From NCBI GenBank assembly GCA_019614645.1, contig JABWDB010000016.1, positions 6,033,501-6,097,500 on the forward strand: a stretch of 64,000 nucleotides of DNA, written 5' to 3'. The stretch's first letter is position 1, and every line of letters begins with the position of its first letter. A program made the translations under genes and the position numbers. The DNA comes from Stratiolaelaps scimitus. Taxonomy: Eukaryota > Arthropoda > Arachnida > Mesostigmata > Laelapidae. This document shows, in pieces, positions 12,257-23,619 of the stretch. Below the pieces are notes generated by a model. The model did not search any database. It had not been told where the DNA came from and saw only the letters and a program-made list of their open reading frames with translations.

Positions 12257-12532
12257 ATGAATCCCTCAGTGTCGGAACACGTGTTTGAGACGGACGAGCA
12301 TGATGAGAAGCCGCACGTGTCAGCGCACGTCTGTGCACGTATGGCCGGGAAAGCACCGGGAGTATCTGATGAACTCTCTCGGTCTGCCGGCGGCATCCGT
12401 CGACCAGAGGGAACCATTCGCGCACTAAAGCCACTGTTGAAACTGGCTGAGACAAAGAGGAGCGTGCAACATGTATTGAAGACGGTCAAGTCACGAGCGC
12501 GCTACAAAGGCACTCGCGGCCGCTGCTGCTAA
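12257..12532 (+). CDS. Candidate 91-residue hydrophilic protein or first coding exon
   Basis: Starts at ATG 12257 (context GTGAGAATGA) and ends at TAA. The frame is open back to a GTG at 12230. Composition is protein-like: an acidic start (FETDEHDEKPH), then a basic, helix-prone second half (ALKPLLKLAETKRSVQ). It follows the triplet island directly, as a first coding exon or upstream ORF might. Two antisense frames overlap it. No domain, signal peptide or membrane segment is recognised. A (GCC)n run follows at about 12606-12640. Confidence 0.22.
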   Translation: MNPSVSEHVFETDEHDEKPHVSAHVCARMAGKAPGVSDELSRSAGGIRRPEGTIRALKPLLKLAETKRSVQHVLKTVKSRARYKGTRGRCC

Positions 12533-12608
12533 AACTACAACAACCACTATCCTATTTAACCTCTTGCGTTCGCCGTTGACTGTTGCTTGCTGGCTGTGAG
12601 GACGCCGC

Positions 12609-12639
<31 letters not shown>

Positions 12640-12959
12640 GCGTCAAACTGTGACGAATGACGGGAGCGCCATCTGTTGAGTGTGCTAGCTGTCTAGCGTG
12701 TCGTCTGTGGGCCCGCCTATTTGTCTCGTGAGCTCTATCTCTTTCCACATTTCGTTCATTTTCCTTTTCTATGATACCCCATCTGTAAGTGGAGATACAC
12801 CAAGGGGGATTTTATGGCCTTCAGCGCGTGTCGAGCAATTTGCTGGCGCTCGTCGCAGCCTTCCTGTATATGACATTGCCTTCTTGAATCGGATTCGGAT
12901 GAAGGTAGGTTCTATTTGACTGCCTGCATAGGGTTGCACCATCTGCGCCACATGTCGTC

Positions 12960-13100
12960 AGTTTCATTTCGGTGGTTTAAATGGCTGAAGAATTCCGGAG
13001 GCTCGAGTCCCGCGACCTGGTGACAGATCAACAACTTAAGCGTTGTAAAAAAAAAAACTGCAGTTGCGTTCATCAGAGCAAAACTTTGCATTGTACATTA
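12960..13100 (+). mobile_element. tRNA-derived SINE, family 2, copy 2
   Basis: Shares with the 9905 copy the block TCGAGTCCCGCGAC, then about 40 bases later TAAGCGTTGT...ACTGCAGTT in place of CAAGCATTGC...ATTGCAGTT. An A11 run interrupts it near 13046. The A-box side is poorly preserved. The copy is older or more altered than the 9.9 kb one. Confidence 0.4.
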
Positions 13101-14219
13101 TTGTATCAATCTATTATATCTATATATTTCGATGGGAAATTGAAGCTACGATCTGCTACCTGTACTTGCGGGGAACGATGTATGCCTCTGTCGGGTTCTG
13201 TGATCTGTTTAAGAAGGCCATATCGCCCATTATATAATACAATAGTAAGGAGCTTCTCCTGGAAAACATTCTGTTAGACGTAATGCGAGCTTGATGAGAA
13301 CGTGCCACAACGAAGGATCTGCTGGAAGAAAATATTCAATTGGTCAACGTGAAATGCATACACACGAACCCTTGACCGAAGGCAGGCAAATACTATTATA
13401 TAATGTTTACATTATCCGAATTGAATAGTATATACATTACCGACATCTGTGAGTTTCATTTTTGTTTCAACGTTTCGTTGAGAGGATCTGATATCTCAAT
13501 GTCCCCGTATACCTCAGCGAGGAGGTTTTCCTGTCTAACGATTTTATTTCTAGGATCCAATCCATATCAGAAGTGCTTTCCCTCAACATCTAGCCATGAC
13601 TACTATCGTATTGTGATAGGGGTAGCTATACACTGCGCACTGTTTAACGAGTGCACCTATAACGAGTGCTGCTATAGTGAAGAGTCAATTGTGCTAAGCA
13701 GGTTACAGCAACTGCCTTCTTCTTCTGCAGCGCAATTTCTCGCTCTAGTCGCTTCCCCGTTATTGTATTCTGCTGCTACTGCTGCAGCTGATATTCTTGT
13801 CGTTGCTATTGTTGTTGTTGTTGTTGTTTTTGTTACGGTGAACGTTCTCCACGAGCGTCGAATTTGGCGCACGGATCGGAGCGATTCATGTTGACAGTGC
13901 ACAGGCGTCTTTCCAAAACAGAAGCACGTGTACACTCATTTATGATAGCTGTGAGGCTGCCAGCGGGAATCAGGCTAGCAGCGTTGTGGACGTTGTAGTG
14001 TAGCCAGTACAGACTTTGGGTTCCAGCCTCAAGGTGCGCGGTCGCCACGACCACCCCATTTCGTTATCCACACCAACGATCTGAGGTGTCTCGATCAACG
14101 TCTGACAGCAGGACCCCGGTCAAGTCATCATCTTTAGCTTTGCCCTTCCCTCCGAACAGAGCTTCCTCATATGCCCACCCCACGTACCCCCCCCCTGCCC
14201 CCCCCAGAAGAATAAGACT
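13101..14219. other. Unassigned; long ORF with GTT repeat
   Basis: Includes a 163-codon ATG frame on the plus strand (13403-13894). Its C-terminal hydrophobic stretch is produced by a GTT trinucleotide run (about 13808-13835), so an apparent membrane segment there is not good evidence of a protein. A frame of this length is expected by chance in a window of this size. A C-rich patch lies at 14180-14205. Confidence 0.4.
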
Positions 14220-15141
14220 TTAACTCTCTGCTTTTGCTCAGCTCGTCGCGTGTTTAGTCCCGGCCGGTGCACGGTCGCCATCCCACGTGTTCCGAGCCGC
14301 TCGGCTCATCAGTAGAATTAGCTCTTCCTTTCCTAGAGCCCCCGCCCGCCTTTCCTCTGACCCTCTTCTGAGCCTCGTGCGGGAAGAAATAACGAGGAGA
14401 ACACAGACTAATAGAGACCAACATATATATATGTATAGAGAGAGAGAGAGATACGCGTGGAGCAGTACCACCATGAGCAGCAGCAACGGCGGCGCTTTTG
14501 GCTCGTCGTGATCCTCTTTCCGCCGGGAGCGTCCCTTCACCTTTCCCGTCGGCTTTCCTTCATCCTTCATTATGTTCGATGTTGGCGACGTTGCGGCTGC
14601 TGGCAGTGGCTGCTCCGGCCGCAGCCACTGCCGCTGCTGCTGCTGACTGATACCACCCAGCAGCCGCCGAATGTTCTCTGTCCCTATCTGATTGCTCGGC
14701 CAGGAGCAGTTGCGTGTTTCGTCCTGGGTTTGTCCGTTTGCCTTCTTCCTGCGCTGGCGGCGACGGCGGCAACGGCGCCGGCAGCGGCAGCAGCAGCCGG
14801 CCACGGGTCGTGTATGTGAGTCACTGAGCGAACGAGGCGTGAGGGCGGCTCGATGGGTGTCCGTGTGTCTATCGATGACTGTGTCCGTCGGTCTGCGTGT
14901 ATGTGTTTGTGTTTGCAGGCAAACCGTGTGTCCATGAATGTGTGTTGGTGTGTGTGTGTGTGTTATTGGGGCTAACGGCACTTGGGCACGTGTAGCGATG
15001 GACGAATGCTTCGCGGCTTCGTTCGGTTCAGCCGTTGAGGCCGCGGCGGCCGCCGCAACAGCAGCAGCAGATACCAGTAACTACGGTGTAACGCAGGAGC
15101 AAATGCGCCCTTCTATAGCTGCTGATAATGGCTCGCCTTAA
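14220..15141. other. GC-rich triplet island with TG/CA runs
   Basis: Contains AG (14436-14450), GCC/CAG units (14580-14800) and a TG-rich segment (14870-14965). The minus-strand 247-codon frame at 14238-14981 is read largely through these simple repeats. Promoter- or UTR-like composition; no gene resolved. Confidence 0.5.
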
Positions 15142-16412
15142 AGTGGTGCCTTATTGTTGGCGTTAAGAAGAGAACTAGATGTAGAACGAGAGAGAGAGAG
15201 AGAGAGTAGATTGATAGCAATAAATACCTCTTACTCCTGAAAGCACTTTAGCAGTTCGCTCGTCCACAATAGACTAGATGGATTCTGCTAATATAGTTCA
15301 CGACGGTGTTTTATTAGCAGGACTAATCAATTCCTAGTTCAGCCACACTAGTTCAGCCACTGTCGCAATGATGGCAGCTTTATCAACGAGCACGTTGCTG
15401 AAAGCTATCTGAGAGATGGGTAGAGGAGTGAAGGAACAGATACTGGTAGTACATTTTCCCTCTGTTAGTTACACAGAGGCTGGTCATGAACACCCACCAT
15501 AGTAATGGGCGGTATACAGTGTCGTACAATTAATAACCGTTTCCCGATCCTGCTAAAGTTCAAGGGGACTTCAAGCATTATAGCGATATACACGCATACC
15601 GTGCTAGGTATCTTACTTATAAGGAACAAAAGCACCTCAAGTACTCGAATGCGTCTAAGGGCAAATGTATAGTGTTTATACAACAAGTATTATCCATCGG
15701 CCGTCATGTACGATTTTAAGGACAGTTGTTACAGTGTGTTGTAGTGTTCTCATTATCTAGCTAATTAGCTATGGACATCGCCACGTTTATTCGTGCCATC
15801 TGGATTCGGGCCTGGTATTGAATCGTCGTTTGTCCTGAACTTGCACTCGAAGAGCTTATCAATTTTTCCATGCTACAAGTGAATCCATCCGTAAAATCCG
15901 TTCACATCGTTGTTATCACTAGAGCGGTGCGCTTGGCATTTGGGGCGCTCGAGAATGGAATATTTTACCACATGGGTTTCGGTCAATTCACTTGCTCCGT
16001 ACATTTAGGGATTCTCTGAAAAAATACCGGCTTACCCAATGACAAGCCTTGACCGAACTGTGATACTAATTTAGTATATTTCATAATATTTTCACACAGA
16101 TCATGTGTGAAACTTTTGCTAGGCTTGAAAGTTGTGTCACATGCAGCTCGATCCCACAGTTTGTACTAAGATGAACTTTGAAATATATGTTGGATGTGCG
16201 AGTTTGAAATATCTTTGTCGTAGTATTAAATTTGTACGAAATTGTGACACCTACAATACATAGTGTACATGTAACCTCTCCTTGAGGGTTAATTTTGCGT
16301 TGTTCCAATTCTAATGTATCATAATCTCAGTCGAATTGTTTAGAACTTAACTAACTTTACCAAGTATGCCATTGTTCATTGTTACTGAGGTCACCCTCAT
16401 TGTTACCAAATA
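15142..16412. other. No feature recognised
   Basis: Ordinary sequence with a GA run (15188-15206). Open frames are all short. Confidence 0.5.
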
Positions 16413-16679
16413 ATGTTGCTGTTCCGTTGTAACACATGGCCAAGGCTGAGTATCATGCTCGGATACGGTGACCAACCAATGGAATATGCTGACCATATTT
16501 TAGATAGGAACTATATTGTATTTCTAACAATAAAACTCGATTTTAGCAAAAAAATACATAAGACACAACGTAACCCTTCCGGGTTTCTTGGGAGGTATTG
16601 TAGATGCTGCCGCAGTAAAGCTCTGGTAGAGGGGCAGAGTCTTTCAGGGGGCCATCTGGTAACTATCAGTAGGCAATAG
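16413..16679 (+). mobile_element. Possible LTR-element reverse transcriptase fragment
   Basis: An 88-codon ATG frame. The block YADHILDRNYIVFLTIKLDF, with P-x-E just before it, resembles the 'P.IDD.LD....F..LDL' stretch that surrounds the first catalytic aspartate of Ty3/gypsy reverse transcriptases. No other RT motif is in reach, and the 3' half overlaps a tRNA-like box (AGCTCTGGTAGAGG at about 16619) that may belong to a family 2 SINE. Weak call. Confidence 0.28.
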
Positions 16680-18429
16680 CTTCTTAGGACGGTTTTATTT
16701 TGCAAAGTATCCGACTTGCAACCGTGCGAGCCCGTTGCAGTGTAGTTAGTGGATAGTGCCGGAGAGTCATTCGATGATAGCCTTGTCCTTTAGTCGTCCC
16801 ACACTGCTCCGGACATCGTTATAGCATAGGACATCGTATGGAAGCCCTCATTAATAGATTTAGCTATTGCTGCGTGGGATAGCAGTAATGTTACAAACAG
16901 GGGACAGCCTGTTGCAAGCTACACAAAGTTGCCTTTCGTGAACCGCCCACCGAAAAGGCACCATAATAAGTAAAATCTAATATTTGTCCTCGCGAGGTTT
17001 CCCTGCTGCCATAAGTATCGCGAAGTATCTGATGGAGAAAGGACTGGGCTAGCCTTCAACCGCAAACGGAAGTCCATAAGATTTCACAAGTGTTGACAGC
17101 AACGCTGGCGCGATAGCTGCGCCATCTTGATCTCATTTCGACCACCGATTTCGGTCGCTGCTAATTAGCCTGTCGACCTTGATTAGCGCAGTCGCCGAGG
17201 CTCAGTCTGACACAAGCTACCTTCGGCGAATTCGGTCTAAGAATAGACAAAGTAACAACCCTTTTCGAGGAATATAAAAACCGTTGCCGACCGAAGAGCT
17301 ATCGGTGACATTACTTGTGGCTACTTTTTTTGTTGTTGTTGTCAGCTGCTGCTTGGGCAGGCCATTGCCGTAGATTGACACGGTGCCCATTCTACTTTGA
17401 TCTCATTGGCCACACCCAGATCTGCCCACTGTTCACCATACCTGCAACTGGCTCGTGCTTCAGTCAACCAAAAAACTAGGTATCATTCGAAATCATTCAT
17501 TCAGATGTGTTTCACCGAAGCATAATCAACATGATAGTTCCAGCACTTTCTTATTTGCCTCGCGATCCTGCCGCCGGAGTAGCTCATGGCTAAGTAGGAG
17601 ATGATTACTGTTTACGGAAGCGCGAGAATCTGAAATGGGCTTCGTGTCGTAATTAGCCCGTAGGAAGGTTTCACACTATTTGCAAACGAATATTGTGATT
17701 TAAATTCGACACCATTCTTCCTCATAGAGTACCGTCTACTCGAGTAAAACTTCAAGCAACAGCGAAAGCCAAGCACGTGTACCTTTCCACGTAGAGCTTT
17801 TAAGCTTAGAGGCCTACACTTACAAAGTAGCCAGTAGCTTTTCGCGGAACTCGACTTCTTTTATCTACTGTCGCGCGAATTGCATCGTCGTAGCCTTTAA
17901 TACGGAACGTGATAAGGTGTGATACCGTCCCAGTTGTTCCAAGGGCCGCAGGAGGCGCTATACGTCGTTATATCTTGCACCGGGCTACGGTTACAAGGAT
18001 GGCTTTAAAGGGAATATTGTCAGGCTTACAGCACGACACTCGTCCTCATATCACTCAGAGCTTTCACGCTAAGAGATATAAATGCCTCCGCACCAATTTT
18101 GTTTTAAGCAGCGCTTGCTACGTATTGGCCGCATGTAGCTAGAAATCGTTGCCACCTCGAATGACTCCGGCTCTGACAGCTCGTTCCCACTTCACTTCGA
18201 GACTAAACCGATATTTGGTATCGGAAGAACAGCTGGCAGGGTTGACTGAAAGCATGACAACCCTGCCTTTATGTTTGAAATCCAGATATGAACGTGATTG
18301 TTAGCAGTCCGCTTTAGGGCGCAGGTTTTTGACAACATGTGTCCACAGTATACGTATTACGAAGAAATGCCGAAAGCAGTTCCGTGAGCGGTAAGTGTTA
18401 GCTATGAGTCAGCCAGGAAAATCTACAGT
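16680..18429. other. No gene recognised; possible TATA site
   Basis: TATAAAA lies at 17273-17279 but nothing downstream supports a promoter. The stretch precedes a copia remnant and might hold its lost upstream pol or LTR, but I could not recognise any of it. Confidence 0.4.
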
Positions 18430-19035
18430 ACACGCCGAGCTTGAGACCTTGGGACCTATTATTGGTAAAAACAGCTAAAACACTGTCAACTGGTAATGCA
18501 AGGAAAGTAAACCGCTGAAAAAGTCCTGCTTCAGATAATGTCCGCTAGGAGAGTATGCAAACTAATTGCTTGGCATGGTCGTTTCGATCTGTTCGCATTC
18601 ACCTTTCAGTATGATGAATGTGAAACTCCGAACCAGTTAACAGGGTACACAGATGGACAACGTAATTCAACTATGTATTCACCTTGCTGAGGTCGTCATG
18701 TTCCAAGTAATCAAACGTAATTCCTCGATCCACGATATATTGAACATATTGCATTTGAGAAGAGAATGCACGGGGCAGGTGAGAACGGGTATACTTCAAC
18801 AATTGATGAAAAAGTTTTATTTAAAAATACATAACCTACTGGATGGGCCATTTAACCAGCGCTGTCCTGAGTCACAACTGAGATTCAGCTGCCAAGCAGC
18901 TCTTCTCGCGGTAAGCGTTTCTCGATACGGATCTTTAAGGCACCTGAGCCTACGAAACGATTTGAACTAGCAATCTGGGACACAACCTGCCACGGGTCTA
19001 TTCACCAAACAATTGTTTCGGGGTATTGCGACGCC
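18430..19035 (+). mobile_element. Decayed Ty1/copia pol: RT end and RNase H
   Basis: Several blocks appear in canonical order and spacing. A first frame ends the RT region and carries GYTDGQRNST, matching the YTD...RKST start of copia RNase H. After a frameshift near 18680 a 105-codon frame (18653-18970) carries IKRNSSIHDIL (SSTQ-type box) and ALLAVSVSRYGSLRHLSLR (S.AA...A.R.G.GR.RHL box). After its TAG at 18968 the same frame continues with QPATGLFTKQL, equivalent to the terminal NPAD..TK box. RNase H degrades the RNA template during reverse transcription. Stops, a frameshift and a loss of about a dozen residues before the last box show that it is dead. A CAG|GTGAGA donor-like site at 18776-18784 is probably coincidental. 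Confidence 0.72.
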
Positions 19036-19429
19036 TCAACCACCAACGGGACACTTACTCTGCCACAATACATATGCACAAATTAGCGAATCCTGATCAT
19101 TTGCAGCATATTTATCTTAGTTAAATAGTTTATATTAGTTCTTCACTTTTCACGAGGAGATAAGCCCGGAAAACCAATAGAAAAAAGTCTATATATGGCA
19201 GGAAAATCCATCTTTGTCCGTGAAGTTGTCCTCTATGCTCAACCCGTATGTAGACGAAAGACCATGAGATCTTCACGAGGTCTAACTGACATGGTCCATA
19301 GGTTTCTTCCTACATTAGCCTCGTTCACCTGTATAAGTGTGCGAACCCGATGTACAAACACAACAGTACAATCGCATCTCTAGAGGTTGCCTGCACTTGA
19401 CTTCTAGTGAATTCTAATAGTAGAACAAA
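19036..19429. other. No feature recognised
   Basis: A 62-codon ATG frame (19195-19383, plus) has no recognisable family. The stretch lies between two retroelement pieces of opposite orientation. Confidence 0.4.
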
Positions 19430-19890
19430 AATATATCTTCACTAATCGAAACTATCGCATCGAATCCTCCGAGCGGTTCTTGAGATTTGTCAAGGTCGTG
19501 AGTAACTATGGGAGCAAGCTTACAAACGATCTCCCCTTTGAGGATCTCCTCTGTTAATTTCATTGCTATCTCGTTTGTACCGTTCCGCTTCAAAAACGAG
19601 AAGGATTCAAATTGCCCAGACAACCATTTATCAGCTAGCTTCGTATGACATCTCCATAGCTGATTATCGCTATCGGCTCTTTACCCAGGACGAGTCCACG
19701 TTTCAATGTACTTTGTATCATTTTCGTAGTTAACGATAGGAGTAGTCCTCAAGCTCGTGAGACGTAGCTGTGTATTCGTGCCGTTACGAGACCAGCGTAT
19801 CGTCATTGGCCCTGAAAGACCTTGAAAGCAGATAACAATCTTTTCCGCGCTGGTCATCGAGCAGTGTCGTCAGCGTATGCCTAAGTATAA
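19430..19890 (-). mobile_element. Decayed Ty3/gypsy RNase H and linker
   Basis: On the minus strand a short frame near 19750 reads YTATSHELEDYSY, like the Y-S-A-x-D-R-E-L-L-A-x-Y core of Ty3/gypsy RNase H. A second frame, open for about 88 codons down to 19414, reads KWLSGQFESF then GTNEIAMKLTEEI. These match the RQL.FI..FT and G..N.VADALSRI blocks that close RNase H and begin the linker. Two stops separate the parts. An acidic tail after them is not recognised. Confidence 0.5.
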
Positions 19891-20472
19891 CCTGTTCAAT
19901 AACATTGACGTTTTCTCGATGGCTTTGGCTTGCTATGGAAATTCGTAACTCGCCATGGGTCTCGATATAGGAAATGTCGGACGCAACGTGTCCTCGCTCT
20001 CGTTTCGCAAGCCCGTAGATACTTTGCCAACTAAATACGGACCAGAGAGACTACTGGTGCTACTACGCGCTCAGACTATTCGTCCCGAAGGCTAGTGAGC
20101 GTTCCACGCTAACTATGCGTTTAGCGTGCCGGAAACGCGTGGCGGATTAACCGCATAGGGAGTTATTGTACATAGAATACTACGGGGATTTGCTCTCTAG
20201 CGGTTGTGTAGGCGTAAGCGATGTAGGAGGCGGCGGCGGCGACACCGATGCCACTACTGATTAACTAGACCCGACAGACGCGAAAGTAGGTGAGATATAG
20301 ACGAGGATGCAGTGGGGGATAGTTATCGCAGTTGAGACTGTGGTAGAGCTCATGTAGGCTAAAAGTTGTGGACGTCAGCGCAAGTCCCTATAAGAAGGTG
20401 TCGATCATTATGTGCCACGTAGTGAATCTCCTGTGATTTGAATGACGACTACCGACTAACACGAGCTATCAT
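19891..20472. other. No feature recognised
   Basis: Moderately GC-rich with a GGC run near 20231. No coding, RNA or repeat feature is supported. Confidence 0.45.
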
Positions 20473-20772
20473 GTGTGCTCGCCTTTCTACGCCCGCACGA
20501 TGCATCTATTTTTCGACTCCGAGGGTGAAGAAGATATAGAATCAACAAACGAACAGCACGTCGTTATCTACTGTCGAATATTCGATGTACATTCACTACA
20601 AGCATTATGGGAAATTATAAAAGGCCAGTCGACAAACATAATGTTTGTGAATAGCTGCGTTCGCCGTTTTCAAAGAGATTCCGAAAAAAATAATGTATCT
20701 CTAAATATATGTACGCAGAAAGGACTGAACATAGATATTGACACGTTGATCGTACCTCTGACACGGCTGTGA
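20473..20772 (+). mobile_element. Retroelement pol fragment, probably gypsy linker and integrase start
   Basis: A 99-codon plus frame with convincing codon texture. It reads YCRIFDVHSL, then SCVRRFQRDSEKNN, then LNIDIDTLIVPL. These can be matched in order to the RR.(I/V)FD..HSL linker block, the SC..CQR.K zinc-binding end and the H(I)D.VGPL entry to a Ty3/gypsy integrase core. An alternative is a BEL/Pao aspartic protease, whose end also reads ID.L..P.LT. Either way a retroelement is likelier than a host gene, but the assignment is unsettled. Confidence 0.42.
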
Positions 20773-20990
20773 GTCTCGTCGAAGGTGGTCACTTCAGCAG
20801 CTGCCTTAGCAGTTTTGTGTGACTTGATCGTGGTTCATGAAGACGAAGATCACGTATATATGCATGAATATATTTGTTTTATTCTGGTCATGTCGCTCGT
20901 TTGGACAAGGAAGATACTTTTCTACTAGATCTACTAGAATTATTTGAGCACTCACGCTGAGTAGGTTTGCTTCAGGGTTTTCATTAACAG

Positions 20991-21135
20991 ACGCGCGTGC
21001 AGGCAGGATCCTTCATTTTGTAGCGACTTTTTTCTCGCTGTGCAAAGAGGCAGTGCTATCGCCTCCCTCGGGACCAGGACGGCCTGACACCCTGTCCCCA
21101 AATGCGTCACAAATTATTGTATATATATATATATT
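20991..21135 (-). repeat. Dispersed repeat family X, copy 1 (inverted)
   Basis: Its reverse complement aligns by eye with 30160-30320. Shared blocks include GACAGGGTGTCAG, GTCCCGAGG.A.GCGAT, and AAGGA..GATCCTGC, and the match extends into ATACAATAATT at the 5' side. The copy ends in an AT array (21121-21134). Family and coding capacity are unknown. Confidence 0.7.
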
Positions 21136-21289
21136 AAGACACAAAAGAAGATAAACAAAATGTGTGTTCTACTTCTACTCATTATCTGCGTTGCAAGCAC
21201 CACTTAACTAAATAATAGCAGCGACATGTATATTATATATAGATTCGTATATATATATGCATGTATATATAACATTCGAATCTATTACG

Positions 21290-22700
21290 GGTACCACTGC
21301 TCGTATGGATCGTGTCAATTTGAGCTTGGCCCGCTCCCTCTGTTGCTGTTCGGCCATCGTTCCAGGTCATGTCGCGACAACAGAGACAAACACACACACA
21401 CACACCCATAGACCCTCTATGCGCGCTCGCCACGAGATCGTTACCACACCGGTGTTATTCTCGGTCTTTGTTAGTTGCGACCGCCCTTTTGCCGACGGTA
21501 CCAGCCAAGGCAGAGGGGCAAGGGTTACTACTTGCCGTCGTATTAGTTAGGTGGTTAACACGCTGCTCTGTTCTGTTAGTTGGTTTCGGCTGGCGCCGCC
21601 GCCGCCGCTGAGGCCATATACAGAGTCTACCACCAGCACTAGCATTATAGCAGGAGAGAGATCAACTAGGTGGCCTCTGCCAGGCCAGGAGCGCGCGGTA
21701 CCAAGCAACAGCAGCAGCAGCACGAAACGCTGGGAGCGTTGCGAGACAACTACGGAACGGAGCGTTCCTGTCTGCTAGCTAGTCTAACAGCATCTGGCCG
21801 CCACTTGTACCACTCACGTTAGTATCATAGTAACAAGTAGTCGCTGTGTAACGTTGTAACCAAGCTGCTCGATCGCTGGCCGCAAATAACGCGTCCAACC
21901 TCGAGAGACGATCCGCGAGAGCCATCACAGCAGCGTTACGAAACGCAGCGCAACGTAGTGCCGCAAGCAAGGCACGCCGTCAACCAGCTGCCGCTGGGCT
22001 GTCGACCGCTCTCCATTCACTGGCGAGTTAGTTAGGTAGTCCCTCGTCTCGTTCACCAGCAGGAGGAATAGTGCTATTGATACTAGTTGTGGTGGCAGTT
22101 GCTGTTGTTATGGCTATCGTCGTCGTTGTCGCTAGGCAGAGAACGAACATAGCGGCGGCAGCGGCGGCGACAGCAGCGGAGGTCAGTTTCGAGGCGGAGA
22201 CGAATGGCCAGGGAGGGGTTGAGATGGCTGCAATTCGCGCTGACCTACTAACGATACTATTACTACATTACTACTATTTCTACTACTCGTACTAGTAACA
22301 CCATCACTATTTCTCGTTGTGATTATAGTAGGAATCATGCGGTCGGATGGCATCAGTTAGCATACGGCTCCTGCAGCTCCGAGGGGCTCATCTCTCGCCG
22401 CTCGTGGCACTCGAGCGAGGAGCGCGGCCGTCAACAGGCAAAGTTGCTGTCTCCGGCAGCTTTTGCGGTCCGGATGCGCAGGCGGTTGCCGTCGCCGCCG
22501 CCTGACGAAACGGTGACCACCCGATGGACAGCAACGGAGGCGGCAGTGAAACAACACCGGCAACAGCAGCAACAACAACAACAGCAAAGTTGGGTCAGCG
22601 GTCAAGCCCGAACTGTGGGAAAGCTCTTGAATGCGACCAACCTGCTGTTGCAGCCTATTGGCCTAACGAACGGGCTAACTAGCGAATGAATGACCTCTTC
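21290..22700. other. GC-rich island with CA, CAG and GGC runs
   Basis: Contains a CA run (about 21389-21404), CAG units (21706-21722), GCG/GGC units (22152-22185) and CAA/CAG units (22555-22585). Many short frames are open on both strands. The character is that of a promoter or UTR, as for the other islands. No exon is resolved. Confidence 0.5.
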
Positions 22701-22991
22701 CTCCAACTCCACACTACAACACAAGTGTTATCCAGGCGACTGCGAGCTCGATATTCCAAACTCCAACTAGTAGCCCGGAATGGTTAACTAGGACAGAACG
22801 CGTTCAGCTTTTTCAACAACGACGAATCGCTCTCTGTTAACTAGATGATGAGAGGCAACGCAATAATAACTTTATAATTAATTTGTGTGCCCGTGTCGCG
22901 TGGAACAATTAAAGTTAGGTCTAGGCTAGCGCATTTTCGATCATCTCGATAATTTCGTAGTTAAAATGTTAAACTTCGAACACCCTAATGG

Positions 22992-23219
22992 TTAAGGTAC
23001 GTTTATGTAAATCGAGCTAGATTTATAAATATGAGAAACGTGCTTCTCAGTAGGATTAAGAATTTGCCTCTTACCCAACTTCAGCTGCAGCAGAAATTTT
23101 ATCGAAATAGGATTGACCTCAGATGTACTATAATGCATCTCTGATGTGAATAGTTTAATGCATGCTTGAATAAATAACGATTGATCGGTGGTTAATAGCG
23201 TAGTTAACATACCTCTCAC
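22992..23219 (-). mobile_element. Ty3/gypsy integrase core fragment
   Basis: A 75-codon minus-strand frame reads LTTDQSLFIQACIKLF, then EVNPISIKFLLQLK. The TTD.G..F..S..F block holds the second catalytic Asp of the integrase D-D-E triad. The second block corresponds to HPQ.NG..ER..RQLK, which carries the Glu; here the Glu position appears lost. Spacing of about 25 residues between the blocks fits the family. A GTAAGA donor-like site sits inside but is probably irrelevant. Confidence 0.5.
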
Positions 23220-23337
23220 AGGTTCATTGATGAATTTTAAATAAATCGATGCATATATATATATATCTTTATATATATATATGTGTATGGGCCTTTGCGA
23301 GCAACGACCCAGTTAATCGAATGTGGCCGTGTCAGCG

Positions 23338-23345
23338 TATAAAAG
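23338..23345 (+). promoter_or_regulatory. TATA-box candidate
   Basis: TATAAAAG in the context GCGTATAAAAGCGTC, with an arthropod-like initiator TCAGT at 23383-23387. The 46-base gap between them is longer than the usual 30. It lies 160 bases before the small ORF at 23506. It could be a host core promoter, an old LTR promoter, or chance. Confidence 0.25.
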
Positions 23346-23505
23346 CGTCAGCGCCTGACGGTGATGATTTTTTCGTTTAGCTCAGTTATCTATCTGTGCT
23401 GTTGACATCCTTCCTAAGAGGCTACGTTAGTGCGTCCAGCGATTCCCTGATCCCCTCTCTAACAGAAAGCAAAAATAGCTGCTAACCTGTTTTTATGCAA
23501 TCACG

Positions 23506-23619
23506 ATGGAGGCTGACTGCACAGATGAAACGTTCACTATTTGTCTAGCTGTTAGTATAACGATATTTGAACTACTATACTTCCTCACTAGCGTTACTAT
23601 TAGGATAACCGAGAACTAA
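23506..23619 (+). CDS. Candidate 37-residue membrane micropeptide
   Basis: ATG in a strong context (TCACGATGG) opens 37 codons to TAA. A short acidic start (MEADCTDE) is followed by one hydrophobic stretch of about 20 residues (ICLAVSITIFELLYFLTS) and a small polar end, as in a single-pass micropeptide. It follows a TATA/initiator pair. A 17-codon upstream ATG frame overlaps its start, and no polyadenylation signal is seen nearby. Frames this short are common by chance. Confidence 0.15.
   Translation: MEADCTDETFTICLAVSITIFELLYFLTSVTIRITEN

Noticed and set aside
14238..14981. 247-codon minus ORF
   Set aside because: It reads through CA, CAG and GCC simple repeats in an island where several frames are open.
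18653..18778. A 42-codon host exon from ATG to CAG|GTGAGA
   Set aside because: The same frame carries copia RNase H blocks before and after the putative donor.
21541..21600. tRNA-like A box (TTAGGTGGTTAACACGC)
   Set aside because: No B box follows at the right distance.
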